Assembly: GCF_000429645.1 (NCBI RefSeq)
Contig: NZ_KE386933.1
Coordinates: forward strand, 62,001-126,000
Length of the DNA stretch: 64,000 nucleotides
Reading direction: 5' to 3'
From: Niveispirillum irakense DSM 11586
GTDB taxonomy: Bacteria > Pseudomonadota > Alphaproteobacteria > Azospirillales > Azospirillaceae
Below the pieces are notes generated by a model. It had not been told where the DNA came from, made no database searches, and saw only the letters and a program-made list of their open reading frames with translations. A program made the translations under genes and the position numbers. Positions 44,308 through 51,338 of this stretch are shown in pieces (position 1 is the stretch's first letter; the number at the start of each line of letters is the position of its first letter).

Positions 44308-44343
44308 TGCCTCCCGGCTTTCTCTTCATCAGGACTGTTCCCC

Positions 44344-45108
44344 ATGAAACTCACCGGTAACACCATCTTCATCACCGGCGGCACCAGCGGTATCGGCCGT
44401 GGTCTTGCAGAAGCATTCCACCGCCTGGGCAACAAGGTGATCATTTCCGGGCGGCGCACCGCCCTGCTGGCGGAGGTGACAGCCGCCAATCCCGGCATGT
44501 CGGCCATCATGCTGGACGTCAACAGTCTGGACAGCATCCAGTCGGCGGCACGCGAACTGATTGAGAAACATCCCGATCTCAATGTCGTGTTCAACAATGC
44601 CGGCTTCATGCCATTCGACGATGTGTCCGGCCCTGTCGATGATGCGGTGGCGCAGACATTGATCACCACAAACCTGCTGGGCCCCATCCGCGTAACCGCA
44701 GCCCTGATCGAGCATCTGAAAACAAAGCCAGCGGCCACGGTCTTGTACACCAGCAGTGTTCTTGCCTTCGTGCCGATTGCCAGCAACGCGATCTATTCGG
44801 CGACCAAGGCGGCGTTGCACTCCTTTGCCCTGTCGCAGCGCTTCCAACTGCGTAACACCACTGTCCGGGTGCAGGAAATCGCTCCGCCCTGGGTGGATAC
44901 CGACCTGATCTACAAGAGCGGGGATCCGCGCGCCATGCCGCTGCCCGCCTTCATTGAACAGACCCTCGCGGCGCTGGCAACCGATGATCCCGAAGTGATC
45001 GTCGATGCCATAAAACCGATGCGCGACAATCCGGGCGCCAATGAACACGCCCTTTTCGACGCCTTCAACCAAAGCCTCGTTGAGAACCCGATCCCCGTGG
45101 GTGCCTGA
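44344..45108 (+). CDS. Short-chain dehydrogenase/reductase, DltE-like
   Basis: A second SDR of 254 residues, only distantly like its neighbour. IFITGGTSGIGRGLAEAFHRLG is the cofactor motif, with SGRR after strand 2 (NADP type). FNNAG, TSSV and YSATKAAL are the active-site elements. The subgroup label comes from the DltE/YdfG-like C-terminus with the PPWVDTDL loop. Begins 36 bases after the first SDR gene. Confidence 0.9.
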   Translation: MKLTGNTIFITGGTSGIGRGLAEAFHRLGNKVIISGRRTALLAEVTAANPGMSAIMLDVNSLDSIQSAARELIEKHPDLNVVFNNAGFMPFDDVSGPVDDAVAQTLITTNLLGPIRVTAALIEHLKTKPAATVLYTSSVLAFVPIASNAIYSATKAALHSFALSQRFQLRNTTVRVQEIAPPWVDTDLIYKSGDPRAMPLPAFIEQTLAALATDDPEVIVDAIKPMRDNPGANEHALFDAFNQSLVENPIPVGA

Positions 45109-45176
45109 GGCGACAATCAATGCCGCACCATCCTGGATCGGCATCCGTAAATCCCCTTCAAGGAAAGGTATAAGCC

Positions 45177-45704
45177 ATGTCTCGTCTTTCGATCCCCGCG
45201 CCGCAATCCGCCCCCGACGCATCCCAGGCCACGCTTGGTGCGATCAACGCGAAGCTCGGCCGTGTTCCCAATTTCTTCCGCGTTCTGTCCAACAGCCCGA
45301 CAGTTATCAATGCCCATGCAGCCCTGAACCAGGGACTTGGCAAGGCGCTTGATACGAAGACCCGGGAGCGTATCGCGCTGACGGTCGCGGCGGTAAATGG
45401 CTGTGAATATTGCAACGCCGCCCACACCTTCACCGGTTTCAACTTCGCCAAGCTGAGCCGTGAGGAAATTGACCGGGCACGGCAAGGAACATCGGAAGAG
45501 CCCAAGGCTGCCGCTGCTGCCGCTTTTGCCCGCCGTGTCGCGGAGACGCGGGGCAAGGTCTCCCAAACCGATATCGATGCAGTGAGGGCGGCTGGCTTCG
45601 GCGAGGGTCAGATTGTCGAGATCGTCGCCGTCGTGGCGGAGAATTTCTTCACCAACCTGATCAACAACGTTGCCGGGACCGACGTGGATTTCCCAGAAAT
45701 CTAA
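45177..45704 (+). CDS. Carboxymuconolactone decarboxylase/AhpD-like peroxidase-related protein
   Basis: A helical protein of 175 residues with the AhpD-type redox motif GCEYCNAAHTF (Cys-x2-Cys-x3-His). Surrounding helices LGRVPNFFRVLSNSP and RERIALTVAAVNGC are typical of the 'uncharacterised peroxidase-related' branch. It probably reduces peroxides or acts as a thiol carrier. AAGGA lies upstream of the ATG. Third gene of the operon. Its stop codon lies inside a 15-base tandem duplication (45693-45722). Confidence 0.9.
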   Translation: MSRLSIPAPQSAPDASQATLGAINAKLGRVPNFFRVLSNSPTVINAHAALNQGLGKALDTKTRERIALTVAAVNGCEYCNAAHTFTGFNFAKLSREEIDRARQGTSEEPKAAAAAAFARRVAETRGKVSQTDIDAVRAAGFGEGQIVEIVAVVAENFFTNLINNVAGTDVDFPEI

Positions 45705-45722
45705 AGGCCAGAAATCTAAAGG
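45693..45722. repeat. 15-bp perfect tandem duplication at a stop codon
   Basis: CCAGAAATCTAAAGG occurs twice in a row. The first copy contains the TAA stop codon of the AhpD-like gene. Looks like a recent slippage or duplication event. Confidence 0.9.
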
Positions 45723-45820
45723 ATCGTCCCTTATCCGACGACGCAGTAATGCCTGTGCCGCGCGCCATATCATTCATGGCGCGCGGCATTTGTCCTGCCT
45801 GCGATGGATCAATCGATGGA

Positions 45821-46276
45821 TCAGTTGTCCGGCGTGTCCGGCTTGCGTTCCGGCACAGGGGAGGATTGAACCGGGCTGGGGCTGCCTGGTGGTTTGCCAT
45901 GGGTGATGCGCGGCGGTGGCGGCGTGGTACCGGGCGGGGCGCTGCCCCCCAGGCTGTCGCGCAAGGCCCGGTCATCCGGCGTAACCGGCACCCGACCCGG
46001 CCCTTGCAGCGACTGGTCGATGCGATCAGCGTCGCGGCGATATTCCTGCGCTTCCCGGCGTGCCATCGGGTCCGGCGGGCGGACGCCAAGGGTTGGGTCG
46101 CGGCTGAGATTGCGCAAACTGTCGGCCTGCATCCGGTCTCGTTCCGCCGCCAGGGGGGAGCGGTTGCCGCTGGGGTTGGTGCCGGGCGCCGGCTGCAACA
46201 GCGGGTTATCCGCCGCCGCCGGAAAGGCGGGCAGGGTCAGCAGGGCGGCCAGCAACAGGATGCGTGTCTTTTTCAT
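45821..46276 (-). CDS. Secreted Pro-rich hypothetical protein
   Basis: Not recognised. The 151-residue product has a clear Sec signal peptide, KKTRILLLAALLTLPAFPAAA, cleaved near residue 22. The mature part is hydrophilic, with an Arg/Asp-rich middle (AERDRMQADSLRNLSRD and REAQEYRRDADRIDQ) and a Pro/Ser/Thr-rich C-terminus likely to be unstructured. A periplasmic or envelope protein is probable. No close neighbour on the same strand. Start ATG clear. Confidence 0.7.
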   Translation of the reverse strand: MKKTRILLLAALLTLPAFPAAADNPLLQPAPGTNPSGNRSPLAAERDRMQADSLRNLSRDPTLGVRPPDPMARREAQEYRRDADRIDQSLQGPGRVPVTPDDRALRDSLGGSAPPGTTPPPPRITHGKPPGSPSPVQSSPVPERKPDTPDN

Positions 46277-46487
46277 ATCAGGGATATGGGCATGGCGGGA
46301 AAGGGTGAACAGGGGCGGGCCATTATCCTGTCCTGAAGGTCAGGTGCTGGAACCATCGGATGCGGTGTGGGGTTTGGCCGGAGTCAGATAACGGAACCCT
46401 GTGCTGCCCCGTGACCAAAATGGGAACCGATCTACTATCCTGCCCGTTCAACAGGCAGGGACCAATCCACGAGAAAGGGTATCAACC

Positions 46488-46646
46488 ATGGATGTGATCC
46501 GCATCATCTTCGCCATTCTGCTGCCGCCGCTGGGCGTGTTCTTGCAGGTGGGCTTCGGCCTGCATTTCTGGCTGAATATCCTGCTGACCATCCTGGGCTA
46601 TATCCCCGGCATCATCCACGCCATCTGGGTCATCGTGAAGAAATGA
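46488..46646 (+). CDS. Pmp3/YqaE family small membrane protein
   Basis: A 52-residue proteolipid with two transmembrane helices (about 3-22 and 27-48). It carries the family motif IFAILLPPLGVFLQVGFGLH and the ILLTILGYIPGIIHAIWVIV end. GAGAAAGGG lies before the ATG. The family, known from yeast Pmp3 and plant RCI2, affects membrane potential under salt or cold stress. Its stop codon overlaps the start of the next gene (ATGA). Confidence 0.93.
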   Translation: MDVIRIIFAILLPPLGVFLQVGFGLHFWLNILLTILGYIPGIIHAIWVIVKK

Positions 46647-47038
46647 ACCAGGGCGCTTCCGGCCCGGCCCAGCGATTAGCGGCGCTCGCCCGGCTGGAAG
46701 CGCTGTCCCGCCAGTTGGACAGCCGCTGGCAAATCCCTGGCACCGGCATCCGCTTTGGCTGGGACGGGCTTGCCAGCCTTATCCCCGTGGCGGGCGATAC
46801 GGCCACGGCCATGATCTCCCTTTATCTGCTGGCCGAGGCGCGGCGCCTGGGGGCGTCGCGCTGGCTGCTGACCCGCATGGCCGGCAATGTCGGCGTGGAC
46901 TGGCTGTTTGGCAGCGTGCCGCTGATCGGCACTGTCTTTGACGTTTATTTCAAATCCAACAAGCGCAACATGGCTTTGCTGCGCCGCTATCTGGAACGGC
47001 AGGGTGCCTTGCCGGGCGAACCTGCGGCGGAATTGTGA
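46643..47038 (+). CDS. DUF4112 family membrane protein
   Basis: A 131-residue protein of the DUF4112 family, no known function. It has two short hydrophobic segments: GLASLIPVAGDTATAMISLYLLAEA and MAGNVGVDWLFGSVPLIGTVFDVYF (given in part). Both carry the family's P-x-x-G-D and P-L-I-G-T-x-x-D motifs. Translationally coupled to the Pmp3 gene. Confidence 0.88.
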   Translation: MNQGASGPAQRLAALARLEALSRQLDSRWQIPGTGIRFGWDGLASLIPVAGDTATAMISLYLLAEARRLGASRWLLTRMAGNVGVDWLFGSVPLIGTVFDVYFKSNKRNMALLRRYLERQGALPGEPAAEL

Positions 47039-47495
47039 AATTTTTGAACCTGACCCTAAAGATGCTTGGCAGGGCCGTTCCTTTTCCCTAAATAGGGGGT
47101 AGACGCACCCGCACGTGCCCCTGGCCCTTGCGGCATTCGCCTTCTCCGGCAATGCCCCTGGTGTTTACGCAACGACGTCAGGCGTCCTTTTTGGCAGAAC
47201 CGGTCGAAAGTGGGCCGGTCCCCGAGAGGGAAGTCGATATGAACGCCGTTATGCCCAAAGGGGCCATGTTAGGCTAAGGCCTATTCTGGTTCCTCTCGTC
47301 TGTTGACGCTTTGAGGTTCACTGCAATCTCCCCTGGGGGCCGCAGGATCGACCCGGCAATCACGACGCGACGCCAGACCTTTTCCCCAAGACCATCATCG
47401 GTTCCGTGGCCTTTACCGCCTGGGGCCTCGCTTTTTTATTCTTGCCATGTGTGGCCGGGTTTTATCCCGCATCCCGTGGCAGGGGGGATTTTGTC
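47039..47495 (+). promoter_or_regulatory. Long structured leader of ornithine decarboxylase
   Basis: 457 bases without a protein-sized gene precede the decarboxylase. They hold a 12-codon ORF with a strong ribosome-binding site (47239-47277). CGAGAGG (47223-47229) overlaps that site and can pair with CCTCTCG (47292-47298), looping out the ORF. Other hairpins surround it. Leaders of ornithine decarboxylase genes in Alphaproteobacteria are known as the speF RNA motif, and this is the expected place for one. I cannot confirm the match without a covariance search. Confidence 0.55.
47239..47277 (+). CDS. Possible 12-residue leader peptide
   Basis: ATG-initiated ORF encoding MNAVMPKGAMLG, with GAGAGGGAAG at an ideal distance upstream. 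It ends 219 bases before the decarboxylase start. The ribosome-binding site is part of a potential long-range stem, so ribosome occupancy could switch leader folding. It has no sequence resemblance to the E. coli SpeFL arrest peptide. Translation is inferred. Confidence 0.4.
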   Translation: MNAVMPKGAMLG

Positions 47496-48746
47496 ATGGC
47501 GCATATCCGCTTCCGTTCCGCTGTCGCACCCTTGCGGCGCAACCTGTCCCACCGCCCCGTCCAGCTTCCCACCGTGGACCGCATGGTGGCGGATTTGCAG
47601 CCGGCGGAGCCGATGCACTGCATCCGCCCGCAGGTCCTGTCCGCCACGGCCCGCCGCTTCATCGACCTGTTTGACCGGGCGGTGGGGGGTGATGTGCTGT
47701 ATGCCGTGAAGTGCAATCCGGACCCGGCCTTCCTGCGCGCGCTCTATCGCGGCGGCGTGCGCCATTTCGACTGCGCTTCGCCGGCGGAAATCCGCATCGT
47801 GCGGCAGATGTTCGCCGATGCGCATGTCCATTACATGCACCCGGTCAAGAACCGCGCGGCCATCGCCAAGGCGTGGAATGATTTCGCCGTGCGCGACTTC
47901 TCCCTGGATAGCCAGGAGGAGTTGGACAAGATCCTGGCGGTTACCGGTGCCAACGACGATCTGGGCCTGTTCATCCGCTTGGCGATGCCGAAAGGGGCGG
48001 CGGCCTATGACCTGTCCGGCAAGTTCGGCGCTACGCTGGAAGAAGCGGTGGCCCTGCTGCGCCGCGCCCGCCCGCTGGCCCGCCGTCTGGGTGTCTGCTT
48101 CCATGTCGGCAGCCAGATGATGGACCCGGCGGCTTACGAGGCGGGGATCGCCATTGCCGGTCGCGTGATCGCGGCGGCAGGGGTGGCCATTGATGTGGTG
48201 GATGTCGGCGGCGGCTTCCCCGTCGCCTATCCGGACATGACCCCGCCGGACCTGCAGCTTTACATGGATGCCATCGCCCGTGGCATTGCGGCGCTGAACC
48301 TGCCGCGGGAGACCCGCATCTGGTGCGAGCCGGGGCGTGCCCTGGTGGCGGCCGGCGGTTCCGTCGTGGTGCAGGTGGAGCGGCGGCGCGGTGGGGATGA
48401 GCTTTTCATCAATGACGGCATCTATGGCAGCCTGTCGGACGCCGGTGTGCCGGCCTTCCGCTTCCCCTGCCGCCTGATCCGCCGGTCGGATGCGCCGCTG
48501 ATGCCGTTCAGCTTCTGGGGTCCGACCTGTGACAGCGCCGACCGGATGAAGGGGCCTTTCCTGCTGCCAACCGACATCCGCGAGGGCGACTGGATCGAGA
48601 TTGGCCAGTTGGGTGCCTATGGCGCCACGCTGCGGACCGAGTTCAACGGCTTCGACCAGGCCCGTCTGGTGGAAGTGGTGGATCAGCCTTTGCTGGCCAC
48701 ACCCGGCCACCGTATCTTGCCACAGTTGCTAGAAATGGCGGCTTAG
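47496..48746 (+). CDS. Ornithine decarboxylase (group IV PLP, alanine-racemase fold)
   Basis: Converts ornithine, and perhaps lysine, to putrescine (or cadaverine). The 416-residue product carries the PLP-binding Lys72 in LYAVKCNP, the HVGSQ loop, the GGGFPVAYPD phosphate-binding loop and EPGRALVA. The dimer-partner catalytic Cys345 is in WGPTCDSADRM. These fit eukaryotic-type ODC, found widely in Alphaproteobacteria. AGGGGGGA precedes the ATG at 47496. Open codons upstream to 47406 lie in the structured leader. A hairpin follows and homospermidine synthase lies 151 bases downstream. Confidence 0.94.
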   Translation: MAHIRFRSAVAPLRRNLSHRPVQLPTVDRMVADLQPAEPMHCIRPQVLSATARRFIDLFDRAVGGDVLYAVKCNPDPAFLRALYRGGVRHFDCASPAEIRIVRQMFADAHVHYMHPVKNRAAIAKAWNDFAVRDFSLDSQEELDKILAVTGANDDLGLFIRLAMPKGAAAYDLSGKFGATLEEAVALLRRARPLARRLGVCFHVGSQMMDPAAYEAGIAIAGRVIAAAGVAIDVVDVGGGFPVAYPDMTPPDLQLYMDAIARGIAALNLPRETRIWCEPGRALVAAGGSVVVQVERRRGGDELFINDGIYGSLSDAGVPAFRFPCRLIRRSDAPLMPFSFWGPTCDSADRMKGPFLLPTDIREGDWIEIGQLGAYGATLRTEFNGFDQARLVEVVDQPLLATPGHRILPQLLEMAA

Positions 48747-48772
48747 GTCACTCTATAAGCACCATCTTCACC

Positions 48773-48810
48773 AGTGCACGGCTCCAGCCATCCGGCCGGG
48801 GCCGTGCACT
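48773..48810 (+). terminator. Hairpin after ornithine decarboxylase
   Basis: AGTGCACGGC pairs with GCCGTGCACT over an 18-base loop, 26 bases after the stop codon. Weak T-tract, so partial termination before homospermidine synthase is possible. Confidence 0.5.
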
Positions 48811-48897
48811 CCTGTTGTCTGCGTTCACCCTGAACCGTCAACCCCACAAGCCATGAGGCACCCATAGGCGGGTAATAGCCCCGGAGCAAAAACGAAA

Positions 48898-50322
48898 ATG
48901 ACCCAATATCAGAAGCATTGTGCCCTTCCCGGGCGTCTTGTGATGGTAGGTTTCGGCAGCATTGGCCAAGGCGTGCTGCCGCTGATTCTGAGGCATATCG
49001 ACATCAAACCTCAGAACATCACCATCGTCACGGCGGACGAGCGTGGACACGGTGAGGCTGACTATTTCGGCATCAAGTTCGTCAAGGAACCGCTGACCCG
49101 CGAGAATTACCGCGCCATCCTGGCGCCGTTATTGAGCAAGGGTGATTTCCTGCTCAACCTGTCGGTCGATGTTTCTTCCCTTGCGCTGGTGGAATTGTGC
49201 GCAGAGCAGGGCGCGCTGTATCTGGATACCTGCATCGAGCCCTGGCCCGGCGGCTACACCGACCCCAATCTGTCGCCGTCCATGCGCTCCAACTATGCCT
49301 TGCGTGAGCAGGCGCTGGCGGTGCAGGCGAAGCTGGGGCCGAACGCCCCCACCGCCGTGCTGACCCATGGTGCCAATCCGGGGCTGGTGTCGCATTTTGT
49401 GAAGCAGGCGCTGCTGAACATCGCGGAAGATACCGGCCGCGATGCGACCGCGCCGGCTGACCGTGCCGGCTGGGCGGCGCTGGCCAAGGATCTGGGCGTC
49501 AAGGTGATCCATATCGCCGAACGCGACACCCAGATTTCCAGCGTGCCCAAGCGCCGGGGCGAATTCGTCAATACCTGGTCGATCGACGGTTTCATTTCCG
49601 AAGGCTGCCAGCCCGCGGAAATGGGCTGGGGCACGCATGAGGCGACGTTCCCGCCCGATGGTATCCGGCATGATTTCGGCTGCCAGGCCGGCATCATCCT
49701 GAACCGGCCGGGCGTGACCCAGCGGGTGCGTACCTGGACGCCGATGGAAGGCCCCTTCCATGGCTTCCTGATCACCCATAGCGAGGCTTTGTCCATCCCC
49801 GATTACCTGACGGTGCGGGATGAGGCGGGCAACGCCATCTACCGCCCGACCTGCCATTACGCCTATCACCCCTGCGACGATGCCGTGAAATCGATCCACG
49901 AATTCGCCGGCAAGAATTATGTGCAGCAGGAAACCCAGCGCCTGTTGATGAAGGAAATCATCGAAGGCGTGGACGAGTTGGGCGTGCTGCTGGCCGGGCA
50001 CGAGAAGGGGGCCTATTGGTACGGGTCCCAGCTTTCCTGTGCCGAAGCGCGTGAGCTGGTGGAATTTAACAGCGCCACCAGCCTGCAGGTGACCGTGGCG
50101 GCCCTGTCCGGCATGATCTGGGCCATTGAGAACCCGAACCGGGGCATCGTGGAAGCCGACGACATGGATTTCCAGCGCTGCCTGGATATCTGCATGCCCT
50201 ATCTGGGCCCGGTGGTTGGTGCCTATACCGACTGGACCCCGCTGGAAGGCCGCAACAAGCTGTTCCCGGAGGATGTGGATATGTCCGATCCGTGGCAGTT
50301 CAAGAATGTAAGGGTGCTGTAA
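48898..50322 (+). CDS. hss: Homospermidine synthase
   Basis: Makes homospermidine from two putrescine (or from spermidine and putrescine), using NAD as a prosthetic hydride carrier. The 474-residue product has the NAD fold VMVGFGSIGQGVLPLILRH at the N-terminus and the family's LNLSVDVSS, DTCIEPWPGGYTD and LTHGANPGLVSHFVKQAL. Its catalytic-domain segments include ERDTQISSVPKRRGEFVNTW and FNSATSLQVTVAALSGMIW. It works directly after ornithine decarboxylase. Ends at a Rho-independent terminator. Confidence 0.96.
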   Translation: MTQYQKHCALPGRLVMVGFGSIGQGVLPLILRHIDIKPQNITIVTADERGHGEADYFGIKFVKEPLTRENYRAILAPLLSKGDFLLNLSVDVSSLALVELCAEQGALYLDTCIEPWPGGYTDPNLSPSMRSNYALREQALAVQAKLGPNAPTAVLTHGANPGLVSHFVKQALLNIAEDTGRDATAPADRAGWAALAKDLGVKVIHIAERDTQISSVPKRRGEFVNTWSIDGFISEGCQPAEMGWGTHEATFPPDGIRHDFGCQAGIILNRPGVTQRVRTWTPMEGPFHGFLITHSEALSIPDYLTVRDEAGNAIYRPTCHYAYHPCDDAVKSIHEFAGKNYVQQETQRLLMKEIIEGVDELGVLLAGHEKGAYWYGSQLSCAEARELVEFNSATSLQVTVAALSGMIWAIENPNRGIVEADDMDFQRCLDICMPYLGPVVGAYTDWTPLEGRNKLFPEDVDMSDPWQFKNVRVL

Positions 50323-50330
50323 GGGGAGAG

Positions 50331-50355
50331 CGGGGGCCGATAAGGCCCCCGTTTT
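50331..50355 (+). terminator. Rho-independent terminator of homospermidine synthase
   Basis: CGGGGGCC and GGCCCCCG pair around a 5-base loop and are followed by TTTT. Confidence 0.8.
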
Positions 50356-50417
50356 CATGATGGGGGGAGGTATACGCCTTGTCGCGTCCCGCCCCCTTCC
50401 CCTGACCCGTCCAATAT

Positions 50418-50446
50418 TTGACGGGACCGGCCATTGGCCGTACACT
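50418..50446 (+). promoter_or_regulatory. Toxin-antitoxin promoter with embedded operator
   Basis: TTGACG and TACACT are exactly 17 bases apart. The spacer contains the dyad CGGCCA-T-TGGCCG (50428-50440), which would let the DUF1778 antitoxin repress by covering the promoter. The antitoxin ATG lies 25 bases after the -10 box. Confidence 0.7.
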
Positions 50447-50471
50447 GATCCGGCAAGACCGGAGTTCAGAT

Positions 50472-50765
50472 ATGCCGACCGCAACCACCACCACCCGTAC
50501 CCGTGCCGAACGGCTGGAAGCCCGTGTCACGGCGGATCAGAAACGGTTGATCGAGCAGGCGGCTGCCCTGCAGGGGCGAAGCGTGACTGATTTCGTGCTG
50601 GCCAGCGTGCAGGATGCGGCCAAGCGGGCAATTGAAGAGCATCAGCGGTTGGAATTATCCTTGCGAGACAGTCAGGCGCTTGTCGAAGCACTGCTGAACC
50701 CTCCCGCGCCTAATGACCGGCTGCGGGAGACGGTTCGGCTTTATCGGCAGGCGACGGGCGCTTGA
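50472..50765 (+). CDS. DUF1778 (TacA-like) antitoxin
   Basis: A 97-residue antitoxin. The N-terminal ribbon-helix-helix region (about 10-55) contains RTRAERLEARVTADQKRLIEQAAAL and SVTDFVLASVQDAA, typical of DUF1778 proteins. The C-terminal part, from about residue 60, would wrap the acetyltransferase (LSLRDSQALVEALLNPPAPN is the usual neutralising segment). The stop codon overlaps the possible TTG start of the toxin gene. Autorepression with the toxin is likely through the operator in the spacer of its promoter. Confidence 0.92.
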   Translation: MPTATTTTRTRAERLEARVTADQKRLIEQAAALQGRSVTDFVLASVQDAAKRAIEEHQRLELSLRDSQALVEALLNPPAPNDRLRETVRLYRQATGA

Positions 50766-50770
50766 CCGTG

Positions 50771-51277
50771 ATGGCAGGCGGAGTGCCGCTTCGGGTGGAG
50801 CCATTGGCGAGCCATCACTCCCGGGACCGCTTCATCAGCGGGGTGCCCGCGCTGGATCGCTATTTCCGTACCCAGGCAGGTCAGGATGTCCGTAAGCATC
50901 TGGCTGCCCTATTTGTGCTGTTGGGTGAAGCGGATCAGGTGCTGGGCTATTACACCCTATCCGCCAGTTCCATCCTGTTGACCGAACTACCGGAAAACAT
51001 CACCAAACGGCTGCCCCATTATCCGCTGATCCCGGCGATCCTGCTGGGGCGGCTGGCTGTGGATCAAAGCCAACAGGGCAGGGGATTGGGGCGCTTTCTG
51101 CTGGCCGATGCGCTGCATCGTGCCAGCCGCGCCGACATTGCCGCCTATGCTGTGATTGTTGACGCAAAGGATGACGTCGCGGCGACCTTTTATGTGAAAG
51201 AAGGGTTCACGCATTTTCCGGGCAGGCCGCTGAAACTTTTCCTGCCCATGGCAACCATCCGCGCCCTTTTCGCGTAA
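50771..51277 (+). CDS. GNAT family toxin (TacT-like)
   Basis: Toxin of a type II system that acetylates the amino group of charged tRNA and so stops translation. The 168-residue product has a GNAT fold with VEPLASHHSRDRFISG and ALDRYF at the N-terminus. IPAILLGRLAVDQSQQGRGLG is motif A with the acetyl-CoA loop Q-G-R-G-L-G. VDAKDDVAATFYVKEGF is motif B with the catalytic-site Tyr. GRPLKLFLPMATI closes it. TTG, GTG and ATG starts are all possible at 50762, 50768 and 50771. Target tRNA unknown. Confidence 0.92.
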   Translation: MAGGVPLRVEPLASHHSRDRFISGVPALDRYFRTQAGQDVRKHLAALFVLLGEADQVLGYYTLSASSILLTELPENITKRLPHYPLIPAILLGRLAVDQSQQGRGLGRFLLADALHRASRADIAAYAVIVDAKDDVAATFYVKEGFTHFPGRPLKLFLPMATIRALFA

Positions 51278-51338
51278 TCCCGCCTCTGTGGGGGAACGGC
51301 GGGCGGCGCCGATAAGGCCCCGGCCCGCGTCATCCTTA

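Noticed and set aside
47239-47277. Calling the ODC leader ORF SpeFL
   Set aside because: Length and sequence differ from the E. coli arrest peptide. Only the position is comparable.
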